Source of the DNA: Marivivens sp.
Lineage (GTDB): Bacteria; Pseudomonadota; Alphaproteobacteria; Rhodobacterales; Rhodobacteraceae
Direction of reading: 5' to 3'
DNA length: 64,000 nucleotides
Assembly (NCBI GenBank): GCA_024642115.1
Contig: JAHEBU010000002.1
Coordinates: 1 to 64,000 of the forward strand
Shown here: piece by piece, positions 56,138 to 64,000 of the stretch
How the letters are laid out: each line of letters starts with the position of its first letter
Numbering within the stretch: the stretch's first letter is position 1
The notes under the pieces: generated by a model
The model's input: only the letters and a program-made list of their open reading frames with translations
What the model was told of the DNA's origin: nothing
Databases searched by the model: none
Made by a program: the position numbers and the translations under genes

Positions 56138-57483
56138 AGGCGGTCATCATCGCCGCCCCCTCCACCGGGTCGGGCAAGACGACAGTGACGCTGGGCCTGC
56201 TTCGGGCGCTGCGGCGGCGCGGGGTCGCGGTGCGCGGGGCCAAGATAGGCCCCGATTACATCGACCCCCGCTTCCACGAGGCAGCTACGGGGCGACCATG
56301 TTACAACGTCGATACATGGGCGATGCCTGCGGACCGGATCGCGGCCTTGATGGCCGGTGACGGGCCGCTGGTGATCGAGGCGGCGATGGGTCTGCTGGAC
56401 GGTGCTGGCGGGACCGAGGCGGGATCGGCCCATCAGCTGGCCCAGATGTTCGATCTGCCGGTGATTCTGGTGGTCGATTGTCAGGGCGCGGGGCTGACAC
56501 TGGCGGCGCAAATCCACGGGATCGTGTCGGTCGCCCGGGTCCAAATCCACGGTCTGATACTCAACCGCGTCGGCAGCGACCGGCACGAGGCGTTGTTGCA
56601 CGACATTTTTGCCCGCCCTTTGAACGGCATGACTCTGCCCCCGATCATCGGCGTGCTGCGCCGGGACGATGTCATGGCCCATCCCCGCCGCCACCTCGGG
56701 TTGGTCCAAGCCGAAGAGCGGACCGATCTTGAGGAGTGGCTTGACGGCGTGGCCGACAGGATCAACGCAGGGGTCGACCTTGATCGCCTGTTTGATGCCG
56801 AAGTGTCGCAGCGCCCGACCCCTGCCCCCGGAATCGCCCCGCCAGGTCAGCGGATCGCTGTGGCGCGGGATGCGGCATTTGCCTTCAGCTATCCGCATCT
56901 GCTGGAGGGGTGGCGGCAGTCGGGGGCCGAGATCACGCTGTTTTCGCCCCTTGCCGATGACCCCGTGCCACCCGGCGATTTTGTCTATCTGCCGGGCGGC
57001 TACCCAGAGCTGCACGCAGGGCGGCTGGCGGGCAACCAAGCGTTCCTTAAAAGCCTCAAGAGTGCCGCCGAAATATCTGATATTTATGGGGAATGTGGCG
57101 GATACATGGTTCTGGGCGACAGCCTGACCGATGCAGACGGCGTGGCGCATCCGATGGCCGGACTGCTCCGGTTGCAAACCAGTTTCGCCACCCGCAAGCT
57201 GCATCTGGGATACCGCATGTTGCGCGGGATGAGCGGGCCGTTCGACGGCGCGTTCAGCGGACACGAATTTCACCACTCGACCCAAGTTTCTGCCTTGGGC
57301 GATCCGCTTTTCGCGGCATGGGACCACGCAGGGCACGCCTTGCCTGACATGGGACTTCGGCTCGGCCGGGTTTGTGGGTCCTATGCGCATCTGATCGACC
57401 GGGCGGATCATCTGAGCGTGCCACCCTTGCGCCCCGATCCCGAAAACGACACTGTCGCGCCGACAGATCGAGGCACCCCATGA
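56134..57483 (+). CDS. cobB: Cobyrinate (or hydrogenobyrinate) a,c-diamide synthase
   Basis: A 449-aa glutamine amidotransferase that amidates side chains a and c of the corrin. It has an N-terminal dethiobiotin-synthetase-like P-loop domain (APSTGSGKTT at residues 8-17, KIGPDYIDPRFHEAA) and a C-terminal class I GATase with the nucleophile cysteine in YGECGGYMVLG near residue 320 and the histidine in GHEFHHST. It overlaps cobA and the following MFS gene by 4 nt each. Confidence 0.95.
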   Translation: MKAVIIAAPSTGSGKTTVTLGLLRALRRRGVAVRGAKIGPDYIDPRFHEAATGRPCYNVDTWAMPADRIAALMAGDGPLVIEAAMGLLDGAGGTEAGSAHQLAQMFDLPVILVVDCQGAGLTLAAQIHGIVSVARVQIHGLILNRVGSDRHEALLHDIFARPLNGMTLPPIIGVLRRDDVMAHPRRHLGLVQAEERTDLEEWLDGVADRINAGVDLDRLFDAEVSQRPTPAPGIAPPGQRIAVARDAAFAFSYPHLLEGWRQSGAEITLFSPLADDPVPPGDFVYLPGGYPELHAGRLAGNQAFLKSLKSAAEISDIYGECGGYMVLGDSLTDADGVAHPMAGLLRLQTSFATRKLHLGYRMLRGMSGPFDGAFSGHEFHHSTQVSALGDPLFAAWDHAGHALPDMGLRLGRVCGSYAHLIDRADHLSVPPLRPDPENDTVAPTDRGTP

Positions 57484-58730
57484 CCGATATCCCCGCAACT
57501 CTGCCCGAAACCGATACCGACGCCCGCGCACGCCGCAACGTTCTGGTTCTGGTGGGCGCGCAAGCGTTCCTTGGAGCGCAAATGCCGATGATTTTTACCA
57601 TTGGCGGGCTGGCCGGACAGGGGATGACGCGGGGGACGGCGATTGCCTGCCTTGCCACTCTGCCCATTTCGATGATCGTGTTCGGGTCGATGACAACGGC
57701 CCCGTGGATGAGCCCGCTGATGCAGCAACGCGGGCGGCGGTTCGGGTTCTTTGTGGGGGCGACGGCGGGGGCCATCGGGGCTGCCGTTGCAGCGCTGGGC
57801 CTTTATGTCGGGTCATTCCTGATCCTGCTGACCGGGTCCTATCTGACGGGTATCTACATGTCGGCGCAGGGTTTTTACCGCTTTGCCGCGACTGATACCG
57901 CCTCGGAAAGTTACCGGCCCAAAGCGATTTCCTATGTGATGGCGGGTGGGCTGGTGTCAGCCCTGTTTGGGCCGCAACTGAACAAGCTGGTGCAGGACGC
58001 CTTTGTGATCCCGTTCCTGGGCAGCTATCTGGCGGTCATAGGCCTGAACCTGTTCGGGATGCTGCTGTTTTTCGGCCTCGACCTGCCAAAAGGCACGCGG
58101 GGGACCGTCCCCAACCCCAATGCGCCCCGTCCCCGCAACCGGGGCGAGATCCTGCGCGACCCAAAGGTGATCGTGGCGATCATCGTCGGCATGGTCAGTT
58201 ATGCGCTGATGAACCTTGTCATGACCTCGACCCCGCTGGCTATCGTGGGCTGCGGGTTCACCAAGGGGAACGCGGCCGATGTCGTGTCGGCCCACGTCGT
58301 GGCGATGTTCCTGCCGTCGTTCTTTACCGGACACCTGATCGCGCGGTTCGGTACCCAACGGATCATGTTCATCGGACTGGTGATCCTGTTGGGCGCGGGC
58401 CTTGTGGCTTTGTCGGGCGTGACACTGGCCAACTTCTTTGGCGCTTTGGTGCTGCTGGGGGTCGGTTGGAATTTCGGCTTTATTGGGGCCACGACGATGC
58501 TGTCCGGCACCCACGAACCGCACGAGCGGGGACTGGTGCAGGGCCTGAACGACATGATCGTGTTCGGCATGGTGACCGTCGCATCGCTTGCCTCGGGCGG
58601 GCTGATGAACTGTTCGGGCGGATCACCGGTACAGGGCTGGGATATGGTCAACCTTGCCATGGCGCCGATGCTGGTGCTGGCAGGTGGGGCACTGATCTGG
58701 CTGGCCATGAAGGACCGCCAGACGGCCTGA
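57480..58730 (+). CDS. MFS transporter
   Basis: A 416-aa inner-membrane protein with about twelve hydrophobic segments and a polar N-terminus (DIPATLPETDTDARARRN). MFS features include a GMTRGTAIA loop, a central charged loop near LPKGTRGTVPN and FTGHLIARFGTQRIMFIG in the second half. The ATG overlaps the cobB stop by 4 nt, so it shares the cob transcript. The substrate is unknown; a corrin-related role is only a guess from position. It converges on the phytoene synthase-like gene with a 2-nt gap. Confidence 0.85.
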   Translation: MTDIPATLPETDTDARARRNVLVLVGAQAFLGAQMPMIFTIGGLAGQGMTRGTAIACLATLPISMIVFGSMTTAPWMSPLMQQRGRRFGFFVGATAGAIGAAVAALGLYVGSFLILLTGSYLTGIYMSAQGFYRFAATDTASESYRPKAISYVMAGGLVSALFGPQLNKLVQDAFVIPFLGSYLAVIGLNLFGMLLFFGLDLPKGTRGTVPNPNAPRPRNRGEILRDPKVIVAIIVGMVSYALMNLVMTSTPLAIVGCGFTKGNAADVVSAHVVAMFLPSFFTGHLIARFGTQRIMFIGLVILLGAGLVALSGVTLANFFGALVLLGVGWNFGFIGATTMLSGTHEPHERGLVQGLNDMIVFGMVTVASLASGGLMNCSGGSPVQGWDMVNLAMAPMLVLAGGALIWLAMKDRQTA

Positions 58731-58732
58731 GC

Positions 58733-59500
58733 TTACCAGCGACCCGACCAGACCTTGCGCATCAGGCTGAACTTGCGCCGGAACTCGGACGTGCCCAGCC
58801 GGCCGTCCGGCACCGCCTGAGGATCCGCCCGGGCCTGCGTCAGAAGCGCCTTGGCCCTCCACCCCGTCCGCAGGGCAGGCACCGCAGGGCCGAAATCGGT
58901 GCGGGCATGGCGATCCAGCATTCCCAACCCGTAGTCGGCCAGATTGCGGACCTCTGCCAGGGTCGCATGGGCCAGGGGCTTGCGCCCCAGCCCCTCCAGC
59001 GCGGGAACCGCCAGAAACCAGTTGGCGATCCCCCCGGCAATCGCTGCCTCGCGCAGCGCTGTTTCCTGATCCGGGGATGCACCCATCGCCAGCGCCCCCA
59101 GCACGGCCAGCGATCCGGCCCCGCGGTCGATATGGGCAATCACCGCCTCTTCATCGGCAAAGGCCACGCCATCGATGTCCCACTGGCGGGCCGTGACAAG
59201 CGTTGCAAACACCGATCCCGGCAAGGCAGCCGACCGGATCACATCAGCCAAGGGCGTCATGACCTCGTGTAACCGGGGCGTCTTTCCCTCGATCACTTCG
59301 GCCACGGCATCCTGCCACCATTGCAGGCGCATCTGGGCAATCAGCGGCTCACGCGTGACCCAAGGGGCGCGGGCCACTTCCAGGTTGTAGGCATAAAGCG
59401 GAAAAAGCCGTGCGCGCGCCTCGGGCGGGGCGGCCATCGTCGCCAGAAACCGATCCGGGTCACCTCGTTCAACCAGGGCTGCGCAGGCGGCAACTGTCAT
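58733..59500 (-). CDS. Squalene/phytoene synthase-like protein (NDUFAF6-related type)
   Basis: A 255-aa protein with the all-helical isoprenoid-synthase-like fold. The first Asp-rich motif (DxxxD) of true synthases is absent: the corresponding stretch reads LYAYNLEVARAPW followed by MRLQWWQDAVAEV. This matches the alphaproteobacterial homologues of mitochondrial complex I assembly factor NDUFAF6, which are thought not to make carotenoids. The second half holds a helical GIANWFLAVPALEG segment. It overlaps the lipoprotein gene by 4 nt and belongs to the cimA transcript. Confidence 0.85.
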   Translation of the reverse strand: MTVAACAALVERGDPDRFLATMAAPPEARARLFPLYAYNLEVARAPWVTREPLIAQMRLQWWQDAVAEVIEGKTPRLHEVMTPLADVIRSAALPGSVFATLVTARQWDIDGVAFADEEAVIAHIDRGAGSLAVLGALAMGASPDQETALREAAIAGGIANWFLAVPALEGLGRKPLAHATLAEVRNLADYGLGMLDRHARTDFGPAVPALRTGWRAKALLTQARADPQAVPDGRLGTSEFRRKFSLMRKVWSGRW

Positions 59501-59919
59501 GGGGCGGGCTGAAGTGCCCCAAGGACATCAGCCATGAGCGCTGTGACCCCGTCGTCGGGACAGTTGACTGAAACCTCCACAATCCCACGGACTGCGCGGC
59601 TGACCCGGACACTGTCAGACCCGTAGTCCATGCAGATCTCGTCAGTGCTGGCCCGGCCCACATCGGGCAGTCGCGCCTCGACCAACGTCCGGGCGCGGTA
59701 ATAGGCGCCCGGGGCGGCTTGACTTTCCTGTGGGTCCGGTGCGGACCGACCGGGCGATGACGCCGTCGTAACGACGCGATCGGTGGCGTAAATCCGGGTG
59801 CTGACCGACCCCGAAAAGGCGCCGCCTGTCGCCACTTCAATCCAGTCGTCAGGCGAGACCGGCACAGGCGCGCAGGCCCCGGCCATCAATGCAGCCAAGA
59901 CGGCCCATCGACCGATCAT
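59497..59919 (-). CDS. Putative lipoprotein of unknown function
   Basis: A 140-aa protein with a hydrophobic N-terminus (IGRWAVLAALMAGAC) ending in an AGAC lipobox-like cysteine at residue 16, so probably a lipid-anchored periplasmic protein. The rest is mixed beta-type with two further cysteines (in TDEICMDY and SVNCPDDG) that may form a disulfide. No family is recognised. Its ATG overlaps the cimA stop and its stop overlaps the next start. Confidence 0.72.
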   Translation of the reverse strand: MIGRWAVLAALMAGACAPVPVSPDDWIEVATGGAFSGSVSTRIYATDRVVTTASSPGRSAPDPQESQAAPGAYYRARTLVEARLPDVGRASTDEICMDYGSDSVRVSRAVRGIVEVSVNCPDDGVTALMADVLGALQPAP

Positions 59920-61535
59920 GCCATGCCCCGCGTATCGCGCACCAGTTTCCAGGTGATCGCATCAATCAACGCGTCAAACGACGCGTCCACGATGTTGGCA
60001 CTGACCCCGACCGTGGCCCAGCGCCGCCCCTGCCCATCCTCGCTGTCAATGATGACACGGGTCACAGCCTCGGTCCCGCCATTGGTGATCCGGACCTTGA
60101 AATCGACCAGCTTCATATCCTCGATATAACTCTGGTATTGGCCCAGATCCTTGGCCAGCGCCTTGGACAGGGCGTTGACGGGGCCTGCATCGGCCTCGCC
60201 ATCTGCATGGTCGTTTTCATAGAAACTGGTGATCTTTTCATCGCCCATCTGGACGGTCACGACCGCCTCTGACACGGTCACGACCTCGCCGCGGGCGTTG
60301 CGACGGCGTTCGGATATGACGCGGTACCGTTCCACCTCGAAAAACTCGGGCAGCAGGCCCAATTCGTCGCGCGCCAACAGCTCGAACGAGGCTTGGGCGG
60401 TGTCATAGGCATAACCGCGCGCCTCCTGCTCCTTGATCCGGTCCAGGATGCGCGGCAGCGCGGGGTTGTCGCGCTCAACCTCCAGCCCCGCCTGGATCAG
60501 ACGTTCGCGCAGGTTGGACTGGCCCGCCTGATTGGACATTGGCACGATGCGGGTATTGCCGACCAAGGCGGGGTCGACGTGTTCATAGGTGGTCGGGTCC
60601 TTGGCGATGGCACTGGCGTGCAACCCCGCCTTGTGGGCAAAGGCCGACGCGCCCACATAGGGCGCCTGCTTCATCGGCACCCGGTTCAGGATATCGTCCA
60701 ACATGCGCGACGCCTTGCGCAGGCCCTTCAGGGCCTCCAACGTCACGCCGGTCTGATACCGGCTGCGATAGGGTTCCTTGAGCAGCAGCGTGGGAATGAT
60801 CGTGGTCAGGTTGGCATTGCCACAGCGTTCGCCCAGTCCGTTCAGCGTGCCCTGGATCTGACGGACGCCCGCATCGACAGCGGCCAGCGAATTGGCCACC
60901 GCATGGTCGGTGTCGTTGTGGGTGTGGATGCCCAGCCTGTCCCCTGGAATCCCGCTGGCAATCACGTCCGTCACGATCCCGCGGACTTCCTCGGGCAGGC
61001 TGCCGCCGTTGGTATCACACAGAACAATCCAGCGGGCACCTGCGTCAAAGGCGGCATGAACAGCCTCCAGTGCATAGACGGGATTGGCCTTGTAACCGTC
61101 AAAGAAATGCTCGGCATCAAACAAGGCCTCGCGTCCCTCTGCCACCACATGGGCGAACGAGGCGCGGATATTGGCGATATTCTCCTCCAACGGGATGCCC
61201 AGCGCGGCGGTCACATGGAAATCGTGGGATTTGCCCACCAGACAGACAGCAGGCGTGCGCGCGTTCAGAACGGCCGCCAGCACATCGTCATTCTCGGCCG
61301 ACCGACCCGACCGTTTGGTCATGCCAAAGGCAGTCATGGTGGCGCGGGTCACAGGCACCGCATCAAAGAAATCGCTGTCGGTCGGATTGGCGCCCGGCCA
61401 GCCGCCCTCGATATAATCGATGCCGAGGCTATCCAGAACGGTCGCGATCCGCTGCTTTTCAGCCGTCGAAAATTGCACGCCTTGGGTCTGTTGCCCGTCG
61501 CGCAGGGTGGTGTCGAACAGATACAAACGCTCCAT
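59916..61535 (-). CDS. cimA: (R)-citramalate synthase
   Basis: Condenses pyruvate and acetyl-CoA to (R)-citramalate, a threonine-independent entry to isoleucine synthesis. The 539-aa protein has the HMGL/LeuA-type TIM barrel with YLFDTTLRDGQQTQG, the pathway-distinguishing CDTNGGSLPEEV, the metal-site HTHNDTDHAVANSL and a C-terminal LeuA dimer domain with effector site. Length and DGQQT motif favour CimA over isopropylmalate synthase. ATG at 61535 has AAAGG 9 nt upstream; GTG at 61544 is the alternative. Confidence 0.93.
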   Translation of the reverse strand: MERLYLFDTTLRDGQQTQGVQFSTAEKQRIATVLDSLGIDYIEGGWPGANPTDSDFFDAVPVTRATMTAFGMTKRSGRSAENDDVLAAVLNARTPAVCLVGKSHDFHVTAALGIPLEENIANIRASFAHVVAEGREALFDAEHFFDGYKANPVYALEAVHAAFDAGARWIVLCDTNGGSLPEEVRGIVTDVIASGIPGDRLGIHTHNDTDHAVANSLAAVDAGVRQIQGTLNGLGERCGNANLTTIIPTLLLKEPYRSRYQTGVTLEALKGLRKASRMLDDILNRVPMKQAPYVGASAFAHKAGLHASAIAKDPTTYEHVDPALVGNTRIVPMSNQAGQSNLRERLIQAGLEVERDNPALPRILDRIKEQEARGYAYDTAQASFELLARDELGLLPEFFEVERYRVISERRRNARGEVVTVSEAVVTVQMGDEKITSFYENDHADGEADAGPVNALSKALAKDLGQYQSYIEDMKLVDFKVRITNGGTEAVTRVIIDSEDGQGRRWATVGVSANIVDASFDALIDAITWKLVRDTRGMA

Positions 61536-61556
61536 CACATTCACCCTTTCCGCTTC

Positions 61557-61612
61557 ACGTCACAGAAACGACTTTCGGGGCAAACCGAAGGCGGGGGGCA
61601 GACAGCCCCCCT
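61557..61612 (-). repeat. Composite intergenic repeat copy E with a GGGGGGC-AGACA-GCCCCCC hairpin
   Basis: A perfect 7-bp hairpin at 61593-61611 is identical, with flanks (24 nt), to the one at 37645-37668. The adjacent 61557-61592 aligns to the rest of copy C in order. It lies between the cysS stop and the cimA start on the minus strand, so it may end cysS transcription while its edge reaches the cimA leader. Confidence 0.65.
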
Positions 61613-61641
61613 CCCCGGCGACCCGCACGGGCGCAACACCT

Positions 61642-63087
61642 TCATTTCAATGCCTCCAACTTGAACGCATCGAAATCCGGCCCCGGCGCCCAACTGGCAG
61701 CCCCGCCGACATCCGTGACCACCACACCCGCGGCGGTCAGCACATCGCGGACCTGATCGGCGGTGGCGAAATCGCGGGCGGCGCGGGCGGTTTGCCGTTT
61801 GGCGAGCAGGCCCGCGACCACCTCATCGACCCAAGGCGCGTGGGCCGGTGCCTCCGTCGCCCCGGCGAGCCGGACCAGATCGGCCCAGTCGGGCACAAGT
61901 CCCAACAGGTCCAGCGCATGGGCAAAGCCGGCAAGCTGTTGCGGCGTGCGCCCCTTGGCCAATACATGCAACCGGGCGATGGCCCCGGGAGTATTCAGAT
62001 CATTGGCCAGCACGCCGATGAATTCGGGATCGGCCTGCCAGTCGCCCCCCGCCTTCAGGGCGCGAACCAGATCGGGGCCAAAGCCATGCACCTGCAACAC
62101 CTGATACCATTTGGCCAAGGTCGCCTCGGCCTCGGCCCGCTTGCGCTCGGTCCAATCCATCGGCTTGCCGTAATGGGTGCCCAGCATGACTAGCCGGATG
62201 ACCTCGCCGCTCACGCCCTGATCCAGCAGATCACGCACGGTAAAGAAGTTGCCCAACGACTTGGACATCTTCTTGCCCTCGACCTGCAACATCTCGTTGT
62301 GCATCCAGACATTGGCAAAGGCGCCGTGCGGGTGGGCGCAGGCGGATTGGGCAATCTCGTTTTCGTGATGCGGGAACATCAGGTCGTTGCCGCCACCATG
62401 AATGTCGAACGACTCGCCCAACAACTCATAGGCCATGGCCGAGCATTCGATGTGCCAGCCAGGCCGACCCCGACCCCACAGGCTGTCCCAGCCCGGAGTG
62501 CCCTCGTCCGATGGTTTCCACAGGACAAAATCCATCGGATTGCGCTTGTAAGGGGCAACTTCGACCCGCGCCCCCGCAATCATGTCGTCAATGGACCGGC
62601 CCGACAGCGCCCCATACTCGGCATAACTCTCGACGGCGAACAGCACATGGCCCTCGGCCTCGTAGGCATGGCCGGACTTGATGAGGTCGGAAATCATGTC
62701 CTTCATCGCGCCGATCCACTCGGTCGCCCGTGGCTCGTGCGTAGGCCGCAGCGCACCCAGCGCGTCCATGTCCGCATGATACCAGCCGATCGTCTCGTCG
62801 GTGATCGCGCGAATGTCGCGGCCCGTCTCGGCCGCCCGTGCGTTGATCTTGTCATCCACGTCGGTGAAATTGCGCACATAGGTCACGTGATCCGCGCCAT
62901 AAACATGGCGCAGCAGGCGGAACAGCACGTCGAACACCAGCACCGGGCGGGCGTTGCCCAGATGCGCCCGGTCATAGACGGTCGGCCCGCAGACATACAT
63001 CCGCACGTTTCGGGGATCGAGCGGTTCGAACACCTCGCGGCGGCGGGTGCGGGAATTGTGCAGGCGAAGGATAAGATCGTCGGACAT
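61642..63087 (-). CDS. cysS: Cysteine-tRNA ligase
   Basis: Charges tRNA-Cys. The 481-aa monomeric class Ia synthetase shows the HIGH-type motif [11 protein letters not shown] near residues 32-42, the KMSKS loop [12 protein letters not shown] near residue 270, and zinc-site residues ([24 protein letters not shown]). It is the first gene of the cysS-cimA-lipoprotein-phytoene synthase-like block. The 156-nt region upstream includes a tandem 15-bp duplication. Confidence 0.97.
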   Translation of the reverse strand: MSDDLILRLHNSRTRRREVFEPLDPRNVRMYVCGPTVYDRAHLGNARPVLVFDVLFRLLRHVYGADHVTYVRNFTDVDDKINARAAETGRDIRAITDETIGWYHADMDALGALRPTHEPRATEWIGAMKDMISDLIKSGHAYEAEGHVLFAVESYAEYGALSGRSIDDMIAGARVEVAPYKRNPMDFVLWKPSDEGTPGWDSLWGRGRPGWHIECSAMAYELLGESFDIHGGGNDLMFPHHENEIAQSACAHPHGAFANVWMHNEMLQVEGKKMSKSLGNFFTVRDLLDQGVSGEVIRLVMLGTHYGKPMDWTERKRAEAEATLAKWYQVLQVHGFGPDLVRALKAGGDWQADPEFIGVLANDLNTPGAIARLHVLAKGRTPQQLAGFAHALDLLGLVPDWADLVRLAGATEAPAHAPWVDEVVAGLLAKRQTARAARDFATADQVRDVLTAAGVVVTDVGGAASWAPGPDFDAFKLEALK

Positions 63088-63173
63088 GGGGCCTCACAAG
63101 GCAGGGTTGCCCGCGGGCTTAGCAACTTCATGGATCAGGTGAAACGTGAAAGAGCGGCCCGCGACGGATGTCA

Positions 63174-63203
63174 GCAGGGAATAATGCAGCAGGGAATGAT
63201 GCA
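63174..63203. repeat. Tandem 15-bp duplication upstream of cysS
   Basis: GCAGGGAATAATGCA (63174-63188) is followed directly by GCAGGGAATGATGCA (63189-63203), one base different. It lies between the DUF1697 gene end and the cysS start; on the minus strand it is part of the cysS leader. Confidence 0.8.
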
Positions 63204-63243
63204 CAGGCTCTTCATGTCGCCGCTCATAGCACCGACACCCTGT

Positions 63244-63783
63244 TCAGTCCAGCATTTCGACAAGCGTGCGCACCGTGTTGAGGTTGCGCGCGGTCGTTTC
63301 AGTTCCGGTAATGACCTTGCCGATCTTTTCGGCCAATTTCGATGTGCCGAACCCCTGGGGCGTGTGCAACCACACGGTCCGGCCGCACACATCGATCTGC
63401 TCGGACGGCGCTGCGTGGCGGTCGAATTCGGACTGTACGATCACCGGGTCCGTCCAGCAGAAAAAGGCATGCAGGAACTTGGGCACCTCAGGGTCGAACG
63501 GACAGGCGGCCAGCGTCGAGCGGACCTCGTCCCCGGACAACACAAGGATTGCCACGTCCACGCCCCTCCGGTCACGCAGGGTCCCGCGCAATGTGGCGGC
63601 CAGATCTGCGGGCGTGCCGCTGGCCGAAAAGACCAGATTGCCGCTTGCGATGTAGGTTTTCGCATCGGCCCAACCCAGATCGCCGCACAGCGCTCGCAGA
63701 TCAGCCATCGGCACCTTGTTGTGCCCACCGATGTTGATCCCCCGGAACAAGGCCACCCATCGTTCCACTTGTCCGACTCCCAT
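63244..63783 (-). CDS. DUF1697-family protein
   Basis: A 179-aa protein that opens with VERWVALFRGINIGGHNKVPMADL, followed by TYIASGNLVFSA and a late TARNLNTVRTLVEML, which are hallmarks of DUF1697. The family has no established biochemical role. It lies on the minus strand and diverges from the YjbR-family gene after 20 nt. Confidence 0.92.
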   Translation of the reverse strand: MGVGQVERWVALFRGINIGGHNKVPMADLRALCGDLGWADAKTYIASGNLVFSASGTPADLAATLRGTLRDRRGVDVAILVLSGDEVRSTLAACPFDPEVPKFLHAFFCWTDPVIVQSEFDRHAAPSEQIDVCGRTVWLHTPQGFGTSKLAEKIGKVITGTETTARNLNTVRTLVEMLD

Positions 63784-63803
63784 GATTGCGTCACCCTAAG
63801 GTC

Positions 63804-64000
63804 ATGACCCGCGCCCTCGTCAACCAACTCTGCGCCACTTATCCCGGTGCTGAAACCTCTGACCCTTGGGGCGGCGGGCATGACGTATGGAAGGTCGGAG
63901 GCAAGATGTTCGCCTGCGTGGGGGCCATGCGCGAAGGGGTGAGTGTAAAGACCGACAGCCCTGAAACCGCGCGCCTGCTGATCGATATCGGCGTCGGCGA
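63804..64000 (+). CDS. MmcQ/YjbR-family protein, truncated by the window edge
   Basis: An ORF that opens with ATG at 63804 and runs off the end after 65 codons. The residues visible (LCATYPGAETSDPWGGGHDVWKVG and MFACVGAMREGVSVKTDSPE) are typical of the MmcQ/YjbR (DUF419) family of small proteins with a CyaY-like or DNA-binding-like fold. TAAGGTC precedes the start. The C-terminal half lies outside the window. Confidence 0.85.
   Translation, partial: MTRALVNQLCATYPGAETSDPWGGGHDVWKVGGKMFACVGAMREGVSVKTDSPETARLLIDIGVG

Noticed and set aside
57480-58730. MFS gene as a dedicated corrin transporter
   Set aside because: Operon position is the only hint; no sequence feature separates it from general MFS exporters.

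Overview
The window is about 64 kb of compact, high-GC DNA that reads as a Rhodobacterales (Rhodobacteraceae/Roseobacteraceae) chromosome. The pointers are a CckA-type hybrid kinase, an IscR-led suf operon whose IscR has a single cysteine, a GTTC-N7-GTTC LexA-type box before recA, an alphaproteobacterial NADP isocitrate dehydrogenase, a folate/corrinoid C1 module, and short intergenic repeats of a kind I associate with this group. Genus cannot be told from the sequence alone. I see no prophage, insertion sequence, CRISPR array or rRNA operon; most of the window is housekeeping.

Layout. 1-9.5 kb: a partial tRNA-Arg, then a minus-strand Fe-S assembly operon (iscR, cysteine desulfurase, sufB, two FkbM-type methyltransferases, sufC, sufD, two YIP1 membrane proteins, sufS). 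9.5-15.5 kb: a plus-strand hydrolase, small protein, HD phosphohydrolase and methyltransferase chain, then icd, an SMR exporter and typA. 15.6-20.4 kb: MOSC, DUF1330, alaS and recA on minus. 20.5-24.5 kb: sulfotransferase-like protein, msrA, DUF805, rlmE, Ppx/GppA. 24.6-27.1 kb: a three-gene C1 operon (virulence-factor-family protein, methylene-THF reductase, methyl-THF:corrinoid methyltransferase) behind a potentially structured leader. 27.1-31.2 kb: alpha-glucosidase (minus), beta-glucosidase and glucokinase (plus). 31.2-31.8 kb: a gene-poor stretch holding a degenerate array with an unbroken 15-bp phase. 31.8-40 kb: cckA, an RsmB-type methyltransferase, a PHP phosphoesterase, an aldo/keto reductase, guaB and a membrane protein. 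40-45 kb: an ASKHA/2Fe-2S corrinoid-reactivation protein, two fasciclin-domain genes around tRNA-Gly and a RidA protein, and a small frameshifted ORF remnant. 45.3-49.1 kb: zwf-pgl-pgi. 49.2-54 kb: agmatinase-family enzyme, MgtC, HNH nuclease, a decayed ORF, a carboxylesterase and a DNA glycosylase. 53.4-58.7 kb: cobalamin genes cobK and cbiD (minus), diverging from cobA, cobB and an MFS transporter (plus). 58.7-64 kb: a squalene/phytoene synthase homologue, a lipoprotein, cimA, cysS, a DUF1697 protein and the start of a YjbR-family gene.

How it fits together. The suf operon would build Fe-S clusters under iron control through IscR. The glycosidases, glucokinase and zwf-pgl-pgi would feed hexose into Entner-Doudoroff or pentose-phosphate flux. 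Cobalamin synthesis genes sit near two separated pieces of a corrinoid-dependent methyl-transfer system. The most unusual signals are the 15-bp-phased array at 31.3-31.8 kb, the FkbM pair inside the suf operon, the two-stem leader before the C1 operon, and an ORF remnant interrupted by two in-frame TGA codons at 51.75-52.11 kb.
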